A stretch of 59,189 bases of DNA from Chlorophyllum brunneum. Taxonomy: Eukaryota; Basidiomycota; Agaricomycetes; Agaricales; Agaricaceae. A program made the translations under genes and the position numbers. The stretch is taken from contig OY756152.1 in assembly GCA_963576785.1 (NCBI GenBank), forward strand, positions 1 to 59,189, read 5' to 3'. The notes beneath the pieces were generated by a model, which ran no database searches, was not told where the DNA came from, and saw only the letters and a program-made list of their open reading frames with translations. Positions 1-11,670 of this stretch are shown here, in pieces (the stretch's first letter is position 1; each line of letters opens with the position of its first letter).

Positions 1-72
1 GCCTCGGTTGCTTAGTGGTCAAAGCGCTATACTGAAGATATAGATATGGAAGTTCGATTCTCCCCCGAGGCA
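1..72 (+). tRNA. trnF: tRNA-Phe(GAA)
   Basis: Cloverleaf with acceptor GCCTCGG/CCGAGGC, D arm GCTT..AAGC, and anticodon loop CTGAAGA giving GAA. The T arm has one A-C mismatch. The window starts on its first base, which suggests a circular map cut here. Confidence 0.93.
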
Positions 73-301
73 TTTACCTGCCTGGCTATAGTAGCGAATG
101 CTAGCATTCGCTAATAACTGCGTTATAGCGTACGCTAACTTCGTTACTCTAACAAATAAAGTAACAAAGTTACTACGCTATTCGTTAGTAATTTACTTTA
201 AATTATAAGATATTTTATTATAATAAGCTAGATTTAATTATTAACCCTTCCAAACCTTAACTTATAGTCTTGCTGCTACGTTAGCTATAAGTTAGGCTAG
301 T

Positions 302-587
<286 letters not shown>

Positions 588-962
588 TTTATATTTTTAT
601 ATTTTTATAAAATATTTATAAGGATGAAGTAGTGTACGCTACAGCAATATAAATTTTATTAGTTAAAGATAAGCTAACATCCGGCAAAGTTATAAACTTC
701 GCCGGATGTTAGCTTCGCTAGCCTAAACAAAGGTTACCAGCCAAAGGCAAACTTTGTTAGGCTAGCTATTGTTAATTTAACTGCCCCCTTAATTATAATA
801 TAATATAATAGTCGTGTAGTAACATTGTCACTAACTTCTAACGAAGTTTGCCTAAGTGTGTCACAAAGTTAGCGTACGCTACTAACTAAGTTAATAGCTT
901 GGCTACTACTATCCGTTATTGTATATTATAAAGCGATAGTAATTAAGTTATAAAATTAATTC
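588..962. other. spacer atp9-trnL: hairpin elements, C-run motif
   Basis: No gene. An AT-rich stretch is followed by GCGAAG/TAACG hairpin elements and the C run CCCCCTT at 784-790, 197 nt past atp9 on its strand. Confidence 0.7.
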
Positions 963-1044
963 ACGAGTATGCCGAAATAGGTAGCCGGGTGGGTTTTAGG
1001 TACTCATAATTTTTATTGTAAGAGTTCAAGTCTCTTTACTCGTA
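963..1044 (+). tRNA. trnL: tRNA-Leu(TAG)
   Basis: Acceptor ACGAGTA/TACTCGT with discriminator A, anticodon loop TTTAGGT (TAG, CUN codons), and a long variable arm as expected for leucine. Confidence 0.92.
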
Positions 1045-1584
1045 ATTTATAGCTACTAGTAGTAGCATTCGCTACGCAAGGCTATACTTGCACAGCAGTA
1101 AGTAGCTACTAACTTCGTTATTCTAGCGAAGCTGGTCTAGCTACTATAAAGTAAAGGAGAATGCATATTTAATAAATCAATAAATTAAAGAAATGTAGCC
1201 TAACAAACTTATAGCGCCCTCTAGCGTATGCTAATCTGGTTTAGCAACGCTAACTTCGTTATAGCATACGCTATAGTAGCGTATGCTAGGAAGCCGAAAT
1301 AGCGTAGCCTTGCAAAGCTACTATAACTTAAATATATTCTTAATAATGTGACTATTACTAGCCGAGTAACGAAGTTAGCCTTCGCTAGTAAAGATAAAAG
1401 CCCAGTAGCGAAGTTAGCTTATTACTAACGAAGTTAGGTGCCAATATTCGAGTCGATATTAGCTAACTGTAGTTTAATAGCTAATAGTAGCTACGCTAGC
1501 TACGCTATTATAGTTACCTTCGGTATCTAGAAGCCACTACTAGTAGCTACGCTAGGCTGCGTTAGTGCGCTATACTAGGCTTAA
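1045..1584. repeat. spacer packed with hairpin elements
   Basis: No gene. Tandem mini-hairpins such as TAACGAAGTTA, TAGCGTATGCTA, GTAGCATTCGCTAC and TAGCTACGCTA fill most of the interval. Confidence 0.7.
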
Positions 1585-1658
1585 ACATCTTTAGCTTAAT
1601 TGGTTATAGCATGTGCCTTCGAAGCATACAAGTATTGGTTCGAATCCAATAAGATGTC
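1585..1658 (+). tRNA. trnR: tRNA-Arg(TCG)
   Basis: Acceptor ACATCTT/AAGATGT, anticodon loop CTTCGAA (TCG, CGN codons), T arm ATTGG/CCAAT. The discriminator base is C as folded. Confidence 0.9.
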
Positions 1659-1882
1659 AATTAAAATAGAGCTTAATAATAACTTAAGGTGGAAGTAGCT
1701 ACGCTATCCTAGTTACCGTAGTAGCAAAGCTACTACACTGTAACGAAGTTACTACCACTCCTAGGGATTATAGCACTAGCAATACCACCCTGACGAAGTT
1801 AGTAGCGAATGTTAGCAATCGCTACTAACGGCTACCGCTACTACTATTTTATAAATTTACTTTTCAAAATTTTTCTACGAAA

Positions 1883-1954
1883 GGAAGCAGAACTCGAGTG
1901 GTGGAGTGTCCCCCTTTTAAGGGGAAAGTTCTGGTTCGAGCCCAGGTGTTTCCA
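1883..1954 (+). tRNA. trnK: tRNA-Lys(TTT)
   Basis: Acceptor GGAAGCA/TGTTTCC, anticodon stem TCCCC/GGGGA and loop CTTTTAA (TTT). An open frame across this gene is spurious. Confidence 0.93.
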
Positions 1955-2772
1955 ACTTTTTGTTTTTTGTTTTTTGAGTCGAATTCAACCTTAGTAATAT
2001 AATTACTACTAACCTAACAAAGTTATTAGCTACTAACCTAGTTTGGCTAGGGCTAAATAAAATAGTAACGAGGTTAGCGAACGCTACTCTAAAAGAGAAT
2101 TAGGATATCTAAAACTGAATTACAAAATAGAATAGTAGTATAATAGTTACCGAAGGTTACTATAACGATGTTAGCAATCGCTAGTAACTAGTTTAGCTTG
2201 GCTAGCGTACGTTATATTAGTATACTATTTAAAGGTAATTAGGAAAATCAGTAGTATGTATAAGGTATAATATTTATACTTGTAGTAAGTATAAGAGTAG
2301 TAATAGAAGTAGTACGAATGCTAACTTATAGTTACCAAAGGTTACTACACTACTACTAGCGAAGCTAGTACTAGCATTCGCTAGTAGTGCGATATACTGT
2401 GCTATAGCGTAAGCTATAACTAAGTTACTATAAAAATAGTAGGAAAAATTTAATATATTTATAATATAAAAAAAAAAATGAGAAAGTTTTAGTTATTAAA
2501 TATTTTATAGCTCTAAATAATAATAAAATTATTAGCCTGCGCTAATTTAGTGATTTATTTAACTAAATTAATGTCGGGCTGGTGCAAAATGAAATTATTT
2601 AATAATAATATTAGTAAGCTAATACCTATACCTATGCTTAAAAATATTTAGATAGATCAGTTTTAGCAAAGCTATTCTAACTTAAGATTATATATAAATT
2701 AATCAAGGTGAAAATTAAAACAAAATCTGAGTTATAGGTACGCCTAATTCCCCTTTACTGTCACGTACGCTA
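1955..2772. repeat. long spacer, T-rich tract and hairpin elements
   Basis: No gene. It opens with a run of TTTTTTG units, continues with many TAGC/GCTA and TAAC/GTTA hairpins, and ends in unique AT-rich DNA (about 2440-2760). Confidence 0.65.
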
Positions 2773-2845
2773 GCTGATATAGTTTAAAAGGTTAAAACAT
2801 GCCATTCATGACGGTAAAAAAAAGGTTCAATTCCTTTTTTCAGCT
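2773..2845 (+). tRNA. trnM: tRNA-Met(CAT), copy 1
   Basis: Acceptor GCTGATA/TTTCAGC with one T-T mismatch and anticodon loop TTCATGA (CAT). One of three CAT genes. Which one is the initiator cannot be settled from this fold. Confidence 0.85.
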
Positions 2846-3016
2846 TATTTCCTATAAAACATTTATATCTTGGATCTGGTAATCAGCAACGTGAAGTTTA
2901 GTAATAGCGAACGCTACTACGTATAGTATACGCTACCAAAAGGTACTAGCCTATTTGGCTGCTAGCTTCGTATATTGTTAGCAAATTTATAAAAACTCTT
3001 TTTTTTGAATAAAAGA

Positions 3017-3091
3017 GGTAAAATTAGTTTAATTGGTTAAAATGACGTCTTGTGGCGACGATGTTCAGAGTTCGAGTCTCTGATTTTACCC
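3017..3091 (+). tRNA. trnH: tRNA-His(GTG)
   Basis: Acceptor GGTAAAA/TTTTACC, anticodon loop TTGTGGC (GTG), T arm CAGAG/CTCTG with one unpaired A before the acceptor strand. Confidence 0.9.
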
Positions 3092-3422
3092 TAATAAAAC
3101 TTCAATCCTTTAAGGTCTAGCCTAATGGCCCTTCAATAGTATAATTTAACTCAGCTGTATCACAGGTAGGAGTAAAAGGGGCTTACCGTGTCAGGCTACT
3201 TATAGCTACGCTACTAAGTTCGGGTACTAGTATAGCAACGCTACTAACAGTGTAATGAAGTTTGGCCACTATAACTTCGTTAGGCTACTAGTAGTAGGCT
3301 AGCGAAGTAACTATTGTTAGTAGCAAATGCTATACGTAGCCTTAGTTATATCGTTATTAGCTGCGCTATTCTAACGAAGTTAGGTTACTATAATTTACTT
3401 TTTTCTTAGTAATTATTAAATA
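3092..3422. repeat. spacer of hairpin elements
   Basis: No gene. Mini-hairpins of the dispersed family (TAACTTCGTTA, TAGCAACGCTA, TAACGAAGTTA) occupy most of it. Confidence 0.65.
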
Positions 3423-3494
3423 AGCGAAATAGTGTAAAGGTTTGCACAACAGTCTCATGATCTGTTAGATTGGGTTCAATTCCTAATTTCGCTA
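3423..3494 (+). tRNA. trnM: tRNA-Met(CAT), copy 2
   Basis: Acceptor AGCGAAA/TTTCGCT with discriminator A, D arm GTG..CAC, anticodon loop CTCATGA (CAT). Confidence 0.9.
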
Positions 3495-3530
3495 AATCTA
3501 GTCAAGATTTTCGGCAGTAAATTTTATTCA

Positions 3531-3602
3531 GGTCCTTTAGTATAGTGGTTCGTACTACTCCCCTTCAAGGAGTCAGGATCAGTTCAAATCTGATAAGGAT
3601 CA
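3531..3602 (+). tRNA. trnE: tRNA-Glu(TTC)
   Basis: Acceptor GGTCCTT/AAGGATC with one G-T pair, anticodon stem ACTCC/GGAGT, loop CCTTCAA (TTC). Confidence 0.92.
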
Positions 3603-3617
3603 GTGTAAGGTACGCTA

Positions 3618-3700
3618 GGAATAATTGTCATAGGTAAGACTAAGCAATTGCTAATTGTTAGGGTTAACAACTCTTGGACGTTCGACTCGTCCTTATTCCG
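3618..3700 (+). tRNA. trnS: tRNA-Ser(GCT)
   Basis: Acceptor GGAATAA/TTATTCC, anticodon stem AGCAA/TTGTT, loop TTGCTAA (GCT, AGY codons), long variable arm, discriminator G. Confidence 0.9.
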
Positions 3701-4031
3701 TATTAAAATATCACTAAAATTTTAGATGTTAAGGTAAATATAACTTCTGGTTTAGCTACGCTAGTAACTAAAGGTTAGCTTTAGTAGCATTAAATTTATA
3801 TTTTCAATTTAAATTTTTAATAACAAATATAGTTCATAATCCTGAATATTTAGCTTTTTATATATAAATTATAGAGCTTAAAACAAACTATTAACGGTCT
3901 AATAAGGGCAATATAACTTATTAGACTAGTAGCGAATGCTAGCCTACGATAGAATGGCGCAGCTAGTTACTTCGTCTACAATAGTAACCGGAGTAGTAGC
4001 GGGTGCTATAGCTTAGTGTTTTGCGTCAGTA

Positions 4032-4716
4032 TTTAACGAAAGTTTTATTTATGTTAGATTGTAACAAATTAATAATAAAAAAAGCAAATTTAACTAAAAG
4101 TAGTTAAGTTTAAAAATTATTATTTAAATGCAAGCCTAGCTTATTTATAGTAACCGAGGGTTGGTATAGCTTAAGTTAACTAAGTTATAGTAGCATTCGT
4201 TACTAACTGTGTTAGGCCTCTACAAATTTTAAGCAAAGGCTACTAGTACAAATTAAGTAAAATTTATAGCCCTAGTAGTAACGAAGTTAGCTACTACTTG
4301 TAATACCGGACATTACTAGTAGCCGTTATTAGCTAATGTTTATACAGTTTGTAGCCTAGTATAGCGAAGGCTAAACCGAACTATTACTAGCCTAGTATAG
4401 CAACGCTAGTAGTAACTTTGTTACAACTATTCTAGTTACCCTTTGCGATTACTAGATGTTATAGCGCACGCTAGCATTCGCTACTAGCCTTAGGCTAGAA
4501 TAGTATAGCGTACGCTATTCGGTAGCAATAGCTACTACAGCTATTTGTTAGTAGCTACAAGCCTAAGGCTAGAAATAGCAAAAAGTAAAATAAAGAAAAG
4601 CTCATAATTTAAAGGTAGAATAATTTCTTGATGAGGAATCTGTAGAAGTTCAAATCTTCTTGGGCTTAAAATTCCAAAATTAAATTAGTTATAGTGTTTA
4701 TTGTTAATATTAGTAG
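4032..4716 (+). repeat. 685-bp inverted repeat, arm A
   Basis: This arm is the reverse complement of 13010-13694. Both arms are exactly 685 nt, and every stretch I compared, including both ends, matched. It carries tRNA-Ile and several hairpin elements. The pair encloses cob, cox2, nad3, nad2 and ORF remnants. Recombination between arms would invert that 8.3-kb segment. Confidence 0.93.
4598..4668 (+). tRNA. trnI: tRNA-Ile(GAT), copy in arm A
   Basis: Acceptor AAGCTCA/TGGGCTT, anticodon stem ATTTC/GGAAT, loop TTGATGA (GAT), T arm AGAAG/CTTCT. An identical gene lies in the other repeat arm. Confidence 0.92.
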
Positions 4717-5673
4717 TAAAAGCGTTAGTAGCTATACTAGGCAACTAGAAGTTATAATGTATACTATTTATATTTTAGTGTAAATTAATAAATATAAACT
4801 AGCGGTATCCTTTTCAAAGGATAAAGTATTCCCTTTAGCTAATTAAAGGACTAACTAGTAACCTCTGGTTAGCAGAATAAATAAGGCTACATTGGCAAAG
4901 GCGTAGTAACTGCGTTAGAACAATACTAATATCCGGTAGATAGCAGCCTTAGCTTTAGTTACTAACTTAATTACTACAGCTTTAGCTGGCTTGAGTTAAC
5001 ACAAACTGACTAGGCTGCTAAAATTAAATATAACTAATATAAGATATTATATCTTTGGCTTAAAATTAGCGAGTAACAATAAAATTAGAAAAGCTAATAA
5101 ATTTTTATTTTCCAAGATATTAGCGTACTAGCTTCGCTAGGAGTTACTAATTCAATAGAATTAATAACATAGAAAATTTTTATAAATGCAATCTAGCTGA
5201 CGCTATTTTAGTACTTTGTACGCTTACATTGTTATAGCGAACGCTACTAGTAGTAGTAACTAGCGAATGCTAGTTACTACCTTCGGTTTAGCTACGCTAA
5301 CTTCGGTTACTACAACTTATTTGTTTAGTTTATAAATTATAATAAATCAAGAGTAGAATAGCGTACGCTATTCGGTAGCATTCGCTACTACTAAAGCTTA
5401 AGCTTTACTTCAGGAGGTTAAACTTATAAGTCTGTAATAGCAAAGGGTAACCAGAAGTTAGCTTATTTTAAGTAAACTACAAAAAATTTTATTAAATTTT
5501 TATAGCCTACTAAGATTAATAAATTATTAAACCTGCTAGAAGCAAATATAAAGCCTCTTCATTTAAATGTTGTAATATTAGGCTAATATATAATTATATT
5601 AAAACACAATAAAATTAGATTAGCTTAAAAATTAAGCAGTAACAAATGAGATAAAAAAAAATTAATATAAAAA
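4717..5673. repeat. spacer before cob
   Basis: No gene found. Hairpin elements (TAACTGCGTTA, TAGCGTACGCTA, GTAGCATTCGCTAC) alternate with unique AT-rich DNA. The last 150 nt before cob are AT-rich leader. Confidence 0.65.
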
Positions 5674-6837
5674 ATGAGAATATTAAAAACCCATGTACTT
5701 CTTAGATTTGTTAATTCATATATAGTAGATTCACCTCAACCGGCTAATATAAGTTATTTATGGAATTTTGGTTCATTATTAGCTACATGTTTAGTTATAC
5801 AAATATTAACAGGAGCTTTTTTAGCTATGCATTATACACCTAGTGTAGATTTTGCATTTAATAGTGTAGAACATATTATGAGAGATGTTAATAATGGTTG
5901 GTTAATTAGATATACACATGCTAATGTAGCTTCATTTTTCTTTATTTTTGTTTATATGCACATAGGTAGAGGATTATACTATAGTTCATACAAATCACCT
6001 AGAGTTTTAGTTTGGTCAATAGGAGTAATTATTTTAATTCTTATGATGGCTATAGCTTTCTTAGGTTATGTTTTACCTTACGGTCAAATGTCTCTATGGG
6101 GTGCTACAGTTATTACAAATCTATTATCTGCAATACCAGTATTTGGACATGATATAGTAGAGTTAATCTGGGGAGGATTTAGCGTAGGAAATGCTACATT
6201 AAATAGATTCTTCTCTTTACATTATTTATTACCTTTCTTATTAGCTGCTTTAGCTGTAGCTCACTTAATTGCATTACATGAACACGGTTCAGGTAATCCA
6301 AATGGAGTTACTTCTAGTGGAGATAGATACGCAATGCATCCTTACTTTATCTTTAAAGATTTAGTTACTATATTTGCATTCTTCTTAGCTTTATCTATAA
6401 TGGTGTTCTTCTACCCTAATGTTTTAGGACATTCTGATAATTATATACCCGCTGACCCTATGGTAACTCCTGCTTCTATTGTACCTGAATGGTACTTATT
6501 ACCTTTCTATGCTATATTGAGATCTATACCTAATAAATTATTAGGAGTAGTAGCTATGTTTGGATCATTATTAATTTTATTAATATTACCTATAACAGAT
6601 TTATCTAGAATTAGAGGAAATCAATTTAGACCTGCTATGAAATTTGCATTCTGGTTCTTTGTTGTAGACTTTATTATATTATTATGGATTGGAGCTCAAC
6701 ACCCTGAAACTCCTTATTTAGAAATAGGTCAAGTATCTACTGCTTTATACTTTGCGTGGTTCTTAATTATAGTACCAGTAATAGGTATAGCTGAAAATAC
6801 TTTATTAGATGTGGCTACAAGTAGAAGCCAACGTTAG
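5674..6837 (+). CDS. cob: cytochrome b (complex III)
   Basis: This 387-aa subunit carries both b hemes and the quinol sites of the bc1 complex in the inner membrane. The axial histidines pair as H82/H183 and H96/H197 with the usual 13-residue spacing, and the PEWY quinol-oxidation motif is at 271-274. The N terminus ([12 protein letters not shown]) is typical of fungi. There are no introns, whereas many fungi have several here. The TAG stop runs straight into a hairpin element (CAGCGTTCTAGCTTCGCTAG). A CCCCCTT run lies 118 nt downstream at 6955-6961. The gene lies inside the segment bounded by the 685-bp inverted repeats. Confidence 0.99.
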   Translation: MRILKTHVLLRFVNSYIVDSPQPANISYLWNFGSLLATCLVIQILTGAFLAMHYTPSVDFAFNSVEHIMRDVNNGWLIRYTHANVASFFFIFVYMHIGRGLYYSSYKSPRVLVWSIGVIILILMMAIAFLGYVLPYGQMSLWGATVITNLLSAIPVFGHDIVELIWGGFSVGNATLNRFFSLHYLLPFLLAALAVAHLIALHEHGSGNPNGVTSSGDRYAMHPYFIFKDLVTIFAFFLALSIMVFFYPNVLGHSDNYIPADPMVTPASIVPEWYLLPFYAILRSIPNKLLGVVAMFGSLLILLILPITDLSRIRGNQFRPAMKFAFWFFVVDFIILLWIGAQHPETPYLEIGQVSTALYFAWFLIIVPVIGIAENTLLDVATSRSQR

Positions 6838-7667
6838 CAGCGTTCTAGCTTCGCTAGAAGTTAGTATAGTAACGGAGCTAACTAACATTCGCTACTACTA
6901 GTTAGCTACGCTAGAATAGCTTTGCTGCAACAGCTAAAGCTTAATTAGCTTTATCCCCCTTCAATATTTTGGGCCTAGCATTCGCTAGGACAACTACAAT
7001 TAATTAATGTAAATTATTATTAATTAAATATAACAATTTAAAATTTAAACTACTTAAAAGTGGTATACTAGCGAAGCTAGCAAAGGGTAACTACTAGCGA
7101 TTGCTAGTATACTAGGCTAGTAACGAAGTTAGCGTACGCTATTAGCTAGTAATATCTAGCAATCTAACAAAATTACTACTAGATTAGCTTCGCTATAAAT
7201 GCGCTACAAGTTCTAGCAGCGCTACCCTGTGATTGCTTGGGTTAACAGCAAGAAAGTAATAAGATGAGTCTTAAGATGTCTAGCAGTTGATCTGCTCTGC
7301 GTTTAAGTTTTAGATTAAAGTTAATTAATAGTTGCCCAACCTAGTATAGCGTAAGCTACAGTAACATACACTAGAAACAGCGTTAGTACGCTAGCAACGA
7401 AGTTAGCGTACGCTACTAACTTCGTTATAGCTTATGCTAGTAGCGATTGCTACTGTACTAGTTACTAGCTAAAGCTACTAGTAGCCTTGGCCAGTACTAT
7501 ATTGTTTACGTCCGCTAGGCTAGTGTAGCGCAGCTAGAACTTTAATAGCGTACACTAACTTCGTTACTAGCCTTTATCTACGCTAGGTTACTAAGGTGCA
7601 ATATTGCCTAAGCTTAAACTATTTATCTAAAACCAGTAAATTAAGATATAAAGATATTAAATTTTAA
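6838..7667. repeat. spacer cob-cox2
   Basis: No gene. It holds the C run at 6955-6961, dense hairpin elements, and a non-repetitive, less AT-rich island at about 7205-7330 with self-complementary CAGCAG/CTGCTC-like pieces. I cannot assign that island. Confidence 0.6.
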
Positions 7668-8438
7668 ATGATAAATTTAGCTAGTTTAACTAATTTAATT
7701 TTAACTATATACAATGATGCTGCTCAACCTTGGCAATTAGGTTTCCAAGATAGTGCTGCTCCAGGTTACACAGGTATTGTTACATTACACAATACTATAG
7801 GTTTCTATTTAATAGTAATAAGTATTACCGTATTCTGGGCCTTATTTACTCTAATGTATTACTACAATTCAAGTAAAAACCCTATTGCACATAAATATTT
7901 AACACATGGTACAGTATTAGAATTAATTTGGACTATCACACCCGCTTTAATCTTAATTGCTATTGCTTTCCCTTCATTTAGATTATTATATTTAATGGAT
8001 GAAGTAATATCTCCTACATTAACAATTAAAGTTGTAGGTCATCAATGGTATTGGTCATATGAATATTCTGATTTTATTACTGATACAGGAGAATCTATCG
8101 ATTTTGATTCTTATATGATACCTGAATCAGATTTAGAGTTAGGACAATTTAGACTATTAGATGTAGATAATAAATTAATTGTACCTGTAGATTGCCACAT
8201 TAGATTAATTATTACAGGTGCTGACGTAATACACTGTTTCTCTGTTCCTTCTTTAGGTTTAAAATTAGATGCTGTACCAGGTAGATTAAATCAAGTTTCT
8301 TTCTTAGCTGAAAGAACTGGTACATTCTACGGTCAATGCTCTGAAATCTGCGGAGTATGGCACGGATTTATGCCTATAGTAGTTGAAGCAGTATCTTCAC
8401 CTGATTTCTTAGTTTGGGTAGATTCAGCTTCTGAATAG
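7668..8438 (+). CDS. cox2: cytochrome c oxidase subunit 2
   Basis: This 256-aa subunit receives electrons from cytochrome c through the binuclear CuA centre on the intermembrane-space side. Two N-terminal membrane helices (about 44-66 and 84-106) precede the cupredoxin domain. The CuA ligands are H189, C224, E226, C228, H232 and M235 ([12 protein letters not shown]). The aromatic patch QWYWSYEY at 126-133 is the electron entry region. The start is the ATG of MINLASL. A CCCCCTT run lies at 8557-8563. No introns are seen. Confidence 0.99.
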   Translation: MINLASLTNLILTIYNDAAQPWQLGFQDSAAPGYTGIVTLHNTIGFYLIVISITVFWALFTLMYYYNSSKNPIAHKYLTHGTVLELIWTITPALILIAIAFPSFRLLYLMDEVISPTLTIKVVGHQWYWSYEYSDFITDTGESIDFDSYMIPESDLELGQFRLLDVDNKLIVPVDCHIRLIITGADVIHCFSVPSLGLKLDAVPGRLNQVSFLAERTGTFYGQCSEICGVWHGFMPIVVEAVSSPDFLVWVDSASE

Positions 8439-8994
8439 TTAAATATAACTAAAATTAGTAGCTTAAGGCTAAATAAAATTTTAGATATTTTAGATGAAAA
8501 GCTGCTTTAGTTAACTTCGGTAACTATAAGTTTGTTTATTTGATCTAATTAATTTACCCCCTTCTTAGTTTGAATTTTATGTAATTAGATTGCTTCGATT
8601 ACACTGCTACTTATTGTTTTGTTATTTCTGGCATGTATGATATTTTTGTTTAGATTAAATTTTAAAAACAAAAAACAAACAAAAAACAATTAAAAATAAA
8701 TTAATAATAAATTAATAATAAATAATATTTTAAGTTATATTAAATATAGCGAAGCTACTCTAGTAGTAACAACCGGTAATTAGAGCTAGTGTAGTTAGCA
8801 ATCACTAGCATTCGCTAGTAACTTTGCTAGTAGCCTAGTAACGATGTTAGCGTACGCTACAGAAATAAAAATTTTAATTTAAGGGAGGGGGGTAACTTCG
8901 TTACTATGTTAGCTTATTTAAATAAAGTAGCGCACTAATATACTAGTAGTGGCCCTCCTGTTGCTATTAGCTTCTAACGAAGTTAGGCTGTTAC
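8439..8994. repeat. convergent spacer cox2/nad3
   Basis: The spacer between tail-to-tail cox2 (+) and nad3 (-). It holds a plus-strand C run (8557-8563) for cox2 and a minus-strand CCCCCCTCCCTT (8883-8892) for nad3, with ACAAAAA-type repeats and hairpin elements between them. Confidence 0.7.
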
Positions 8995-9375
8995 TTAATT
9001 AGATTTATTATTTGCACTAGTATCAAAATTAGTTAGTGCTATAGCACCTGATCCTATTTCTAATACAAACCCTATTGTTAAAACAATAAAGAAAATGATA
9101 GCAATAGAAAATCCGAAAGTAGATACCTGGTAAAGAGTTACAGCTACAGGGAATAAAAGTAAAATTTCTAAATCAAAAATTAAGAATAACATAGCTACTA
9201 TATAAAAGTGAATTTGGAAAGTTGATCTAGTTTGACCTACAATAGCTTGGAAACCACATTCATAAGCAGACACTTTTGCTTCATCAGGTCTATGCACCGC
9301 AAGTAAAACATTTAAAGCTAATAAAGCTAAAGCTAGAATAGGTACTAAAATAAATAAAAATAATAAATTATTCAT
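8995..9375 (-). CDS. nad3: NADH dehydrogenase subunit 3
   Basis: This 126-aa membrane subunit of complex I has three predicted helices and the conserved loop YECGF (near residue 40) that takes part in the quinone/active-deactive region. The ATG at 9375 overlaps the nad2 TAA by one base (TAATG), the standard nad2-nad3 arrangement in fungi. An upstream in-frame TTG (9381) lies inside nad2 and is less likely. It is co-transcribed with nad2. Confidence 0.96.
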   Translation of the reverse strand: MNNLLFLFILVPILALALLALNVLLAVHRPDEAKVSAYECGFQAIVGQTRSTFQIHFYIVAMLFLIFDLEILLLFPVAVTLYQVSTFGFSIAIIFFIVLTIGFVLEIGSGAIALTNFDTSANNKSN

Positions 9376-11150
9376 TACCAATTAAATAGGGATAAAGATA
9401 GTAATTGTGTACTATTTAAGATTAAAGAAGGTTTTAAAATAAATAATAATAAAGATAAAGTTAATACAGATATTAAATAGCTATGTACATTACTTAAATA
9501 ATTATTTTCAGAAATTATTAGCCGAAGGCTAGAAGCTACTGTATCTTGACTTTTTTCATTATTAGATATTAGTAAGCTGCTATTATTATTTTCTTGTTCT
9601 TCTCTAGAGCCTTCGGCTAACGAAGTTGGGCTACTAGTGTAAAGAACTTTAACTATTTTTAAATAATAAGAAGCACTTATAACACTTACTAATATAGCTA
9701 TTATAGATATAAAATAATACCCATTTTGAATTGCAGAATATAATACAAATTGTTTACTAAAGAAACCAATTAAAGGAGGTATACCGGCCATAGAAAACAG
9801 GCAAATAGCTAAACTTAAACTTAGTATAGGATTAGAAATGAATTTTCCTTTTAGTTCTGAGATATATCTAATATCTTTAATTTCTTTAATTTCGCCTAAG
9901 GCTTTAGATGCTGAGCTAGCAGTTATATAACTTAAACCTATAATAATTAAGAATACATTTAAATTAGTTATAGTATATTGTATTATATAGAAGATGAAAG
10001 AATCTATAGAAGATTCACTATTTATAGCTAAAGCTAATAAAATAAATCCAATATGTGATATTGTACTATAAGCTAATAGTCTTTTTATCCTACTTTGAGC
10101 TAAACCTACTACAGTTCCTACTATTAAAGATAATAAAGAACTAATTAATAATAAATTTTTGAATAAAGAACTACTAGCTTCGCCTGCTATCGGATTAGCT
10201 ATAATATTAACTAAATTAGATATATTTGTAGGTGTTTCTAATAAAGCTTCTTTTGTTATCATTGTAAATCCATAGTATTGTAATTCTAATAATAATACTA
10301 ATATAGCTATTTTAGGTATTATTGTTAACCATATTGTTACTATTGTAGGTACTTCATCGTAAACATCAGGGCTCCAATTATGTAAAGGAGCTGCAGCAAT
10401 TTTAAATAAAAACCCTATAAAAATTAAGATTAAACCTAAACTTAAACCTTGTACAGCTAGATTATAGCTTAAAGAAACAGAATTATTAGCTGACACAGCC
10501 TGATCTAAATAAATTACTGAATTAGAAGTAGATATTATACTATATATAGATTCAAAATTAGTTAAACCTGTATAAGAATAAATTATACCACAACCTAATA
10601 ATATTATACAAGAAGATAAAGCTCCTAATAAAAAGTATTTTAAACCTGCTTTAGTTGATGATTCAGAATCTCTGTATAATGTAGATAAAACATATAATCC
10701 AAAAGATTGTAATTCTATACTAATATATAGAGATATTAAATCAAAACTAGAAATTAATAAACAGGATCCTAAACTACTAAATAATACTATTAAAGAATAA
10801 TCTTGCCCGTGACCAGAATATTTTTTAATATTCTTTTGCCAAAGGCTAGTTTTAAATTTTAAGCTTGTATTAATATATTGATTAATATTAGGCCAAGATA
10901 TTAATATTAAAGAACCTATTATTAATAAAAATGACTCTATTAATACAGATACTTGAGTTATTTGAAATAATCCATTATATATACCTATACCTGATCCAAT
11001 TGACTGAATATATAAAGTATTTAATGATAATACTCCGGCATATAAAAATATTATAGAGGATATTCTAGTAAAATAAATTGAAGGTAAATTTTTATTTATA
11101 GAAGGTAGGGCCTTAGCCACTATTAAAATTAAAATAGATGTAAAAATCAT
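9375..11150 (-). CDS. nad2: NADH dehydrogenase subunit 2
   Basis: This 591-aa antiporter-like subunit of the complex I membrane arm has more than a dozen hydrophobic helices. It shares a one-base stop/start overlap with nad3. Near the C terminus the frame carries two insertions matching dispersed hairpin elements: one around 9605-9635 (TAGCCGAAGG and AACTTCGTT units, coding SSPTSLAEGSR) and one around 9518-9534 (TAGCCTTCGGCTA, coding SSLRL). They keep the frame open and lie in a polar, asparagine-rich loop between helices, so the protein is probably functional. Confidence 0.96.
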   Translation of the reverse strand: MIFTSILILIVAKALPSINKNLPSIYFTRISSIIFLYAGVLSLNTLYIQSIGSGIGIYNGLFQITQVSVLIESFLLIIGSLILISWPNINQYINTSLKFKTSLWQKNIKKYSGHGQDYSLIVLFSSLGSCLLISSFDLISLYISIELQSFGLYVLSTLYRDSESSTKAGLKYFLLGALSSCIILLGCGIIYSYTGLTNFESIYSIISTSNSVIYLDQAVSANNSVSLSYNLAVQGLSLGLILIFIGFLFKIAAAPLHNWSPDVYDEVPTIVTIWLTIIPKIAILVLLLELQYYGFTMITKEALLETPTNISNLVNIIANPIAGEASSSLFKNLLLISSLLSLIVGTVVGLAQSRIKRLLAYSTISHIGFILLALAINSESSIDSFIFYIIQYTITNLNVFLIIIGLSYITASSASKALGEIKEIKDIRYISELKGKFISNPILSLSLAICLFSMAGIPPLIGFFSKQFVLYSAIQNGYYFISIIAILVSVISASYYLKIVKVLYTSSPTSLAEGSREEQENNNSSLLISNNEKSQDTVASSLRLIISENNYLSNVHSYLISVLTLSLLLFILKPSLILNSTQLLSLSLFNW

Positions 11151-11670
11151 TACTAAACCTCTTTTATTGTGGTATTACTGCTGCCATACTGTAGTTAGAA
11201 TAGTAGCGAATGCTAGTTACCGATGGTTACTAACCTACGGTAACTAGTATAGCTACGCTATTCGGTAACTAGCATTCGCTTCTAGCTTCGCTAGAATAGC
11301 TACGCTACGCTAACTTCGTTATAACCGATGGTTACTACAAAGCTATTCTAACTTAGTTAGATACCAGGCTACTATAACATACAGTTGTAATTAGAATAGC
11401 GCAGCTAGAAGTAGATGAAAGCTAACTTCTAGTTGCGTTTGCTACTTCAACAAATATAAAACTATCCGCTGCTATTTAATTAAATTAAAACAGGTAAGGG
11501 GGTAATTTCGTTAATATTCTATAGCGTAAGCTATAACAAAGTTACTACTAAATTTGTAGAAAATGTAAAATAAGGGCTTGGTATTTTATAAATTATAAGG
11601 GAATTGTTATATGACTATAGACAGATTTACTAGCAGTTAGTTGAGCTAGTACTAGTTTAAGCTAGTAACA
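11151..11670. repeat. spacer with hairpin elements and C run
   Basis: No gene. Hairpins such as GTTACCGATGGTTAC and TAGCTACGCTA are dense. A minus-strand TACCCCCTT (11496-11502) lies past the ORF fragment ending at 11671. This stretch is also the nad2 leader. Confidence 0.65.

Noticed and set aside
1045..1584. Dense palindromic repeats resembling a CRISPR array
   Set aside because: No constant repeat with unique spacers of regular length. The units vary, nest and occur genome-wide, and the molecule is mitochondrial.
1905..1925. C and G runs in tRNA and rRNA genes (trnK, trnF, trnA, trnN, trnP, rns, rnl)
   Set aside because: They are parts of known stems or conserved rRNA and were not counted with the gene-end C-run motif.
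1809..1994. 61-codon open frame across trnK
   Set aside because: It runs through tRNA-Lys and hairpin elements with no recognisable protein features.
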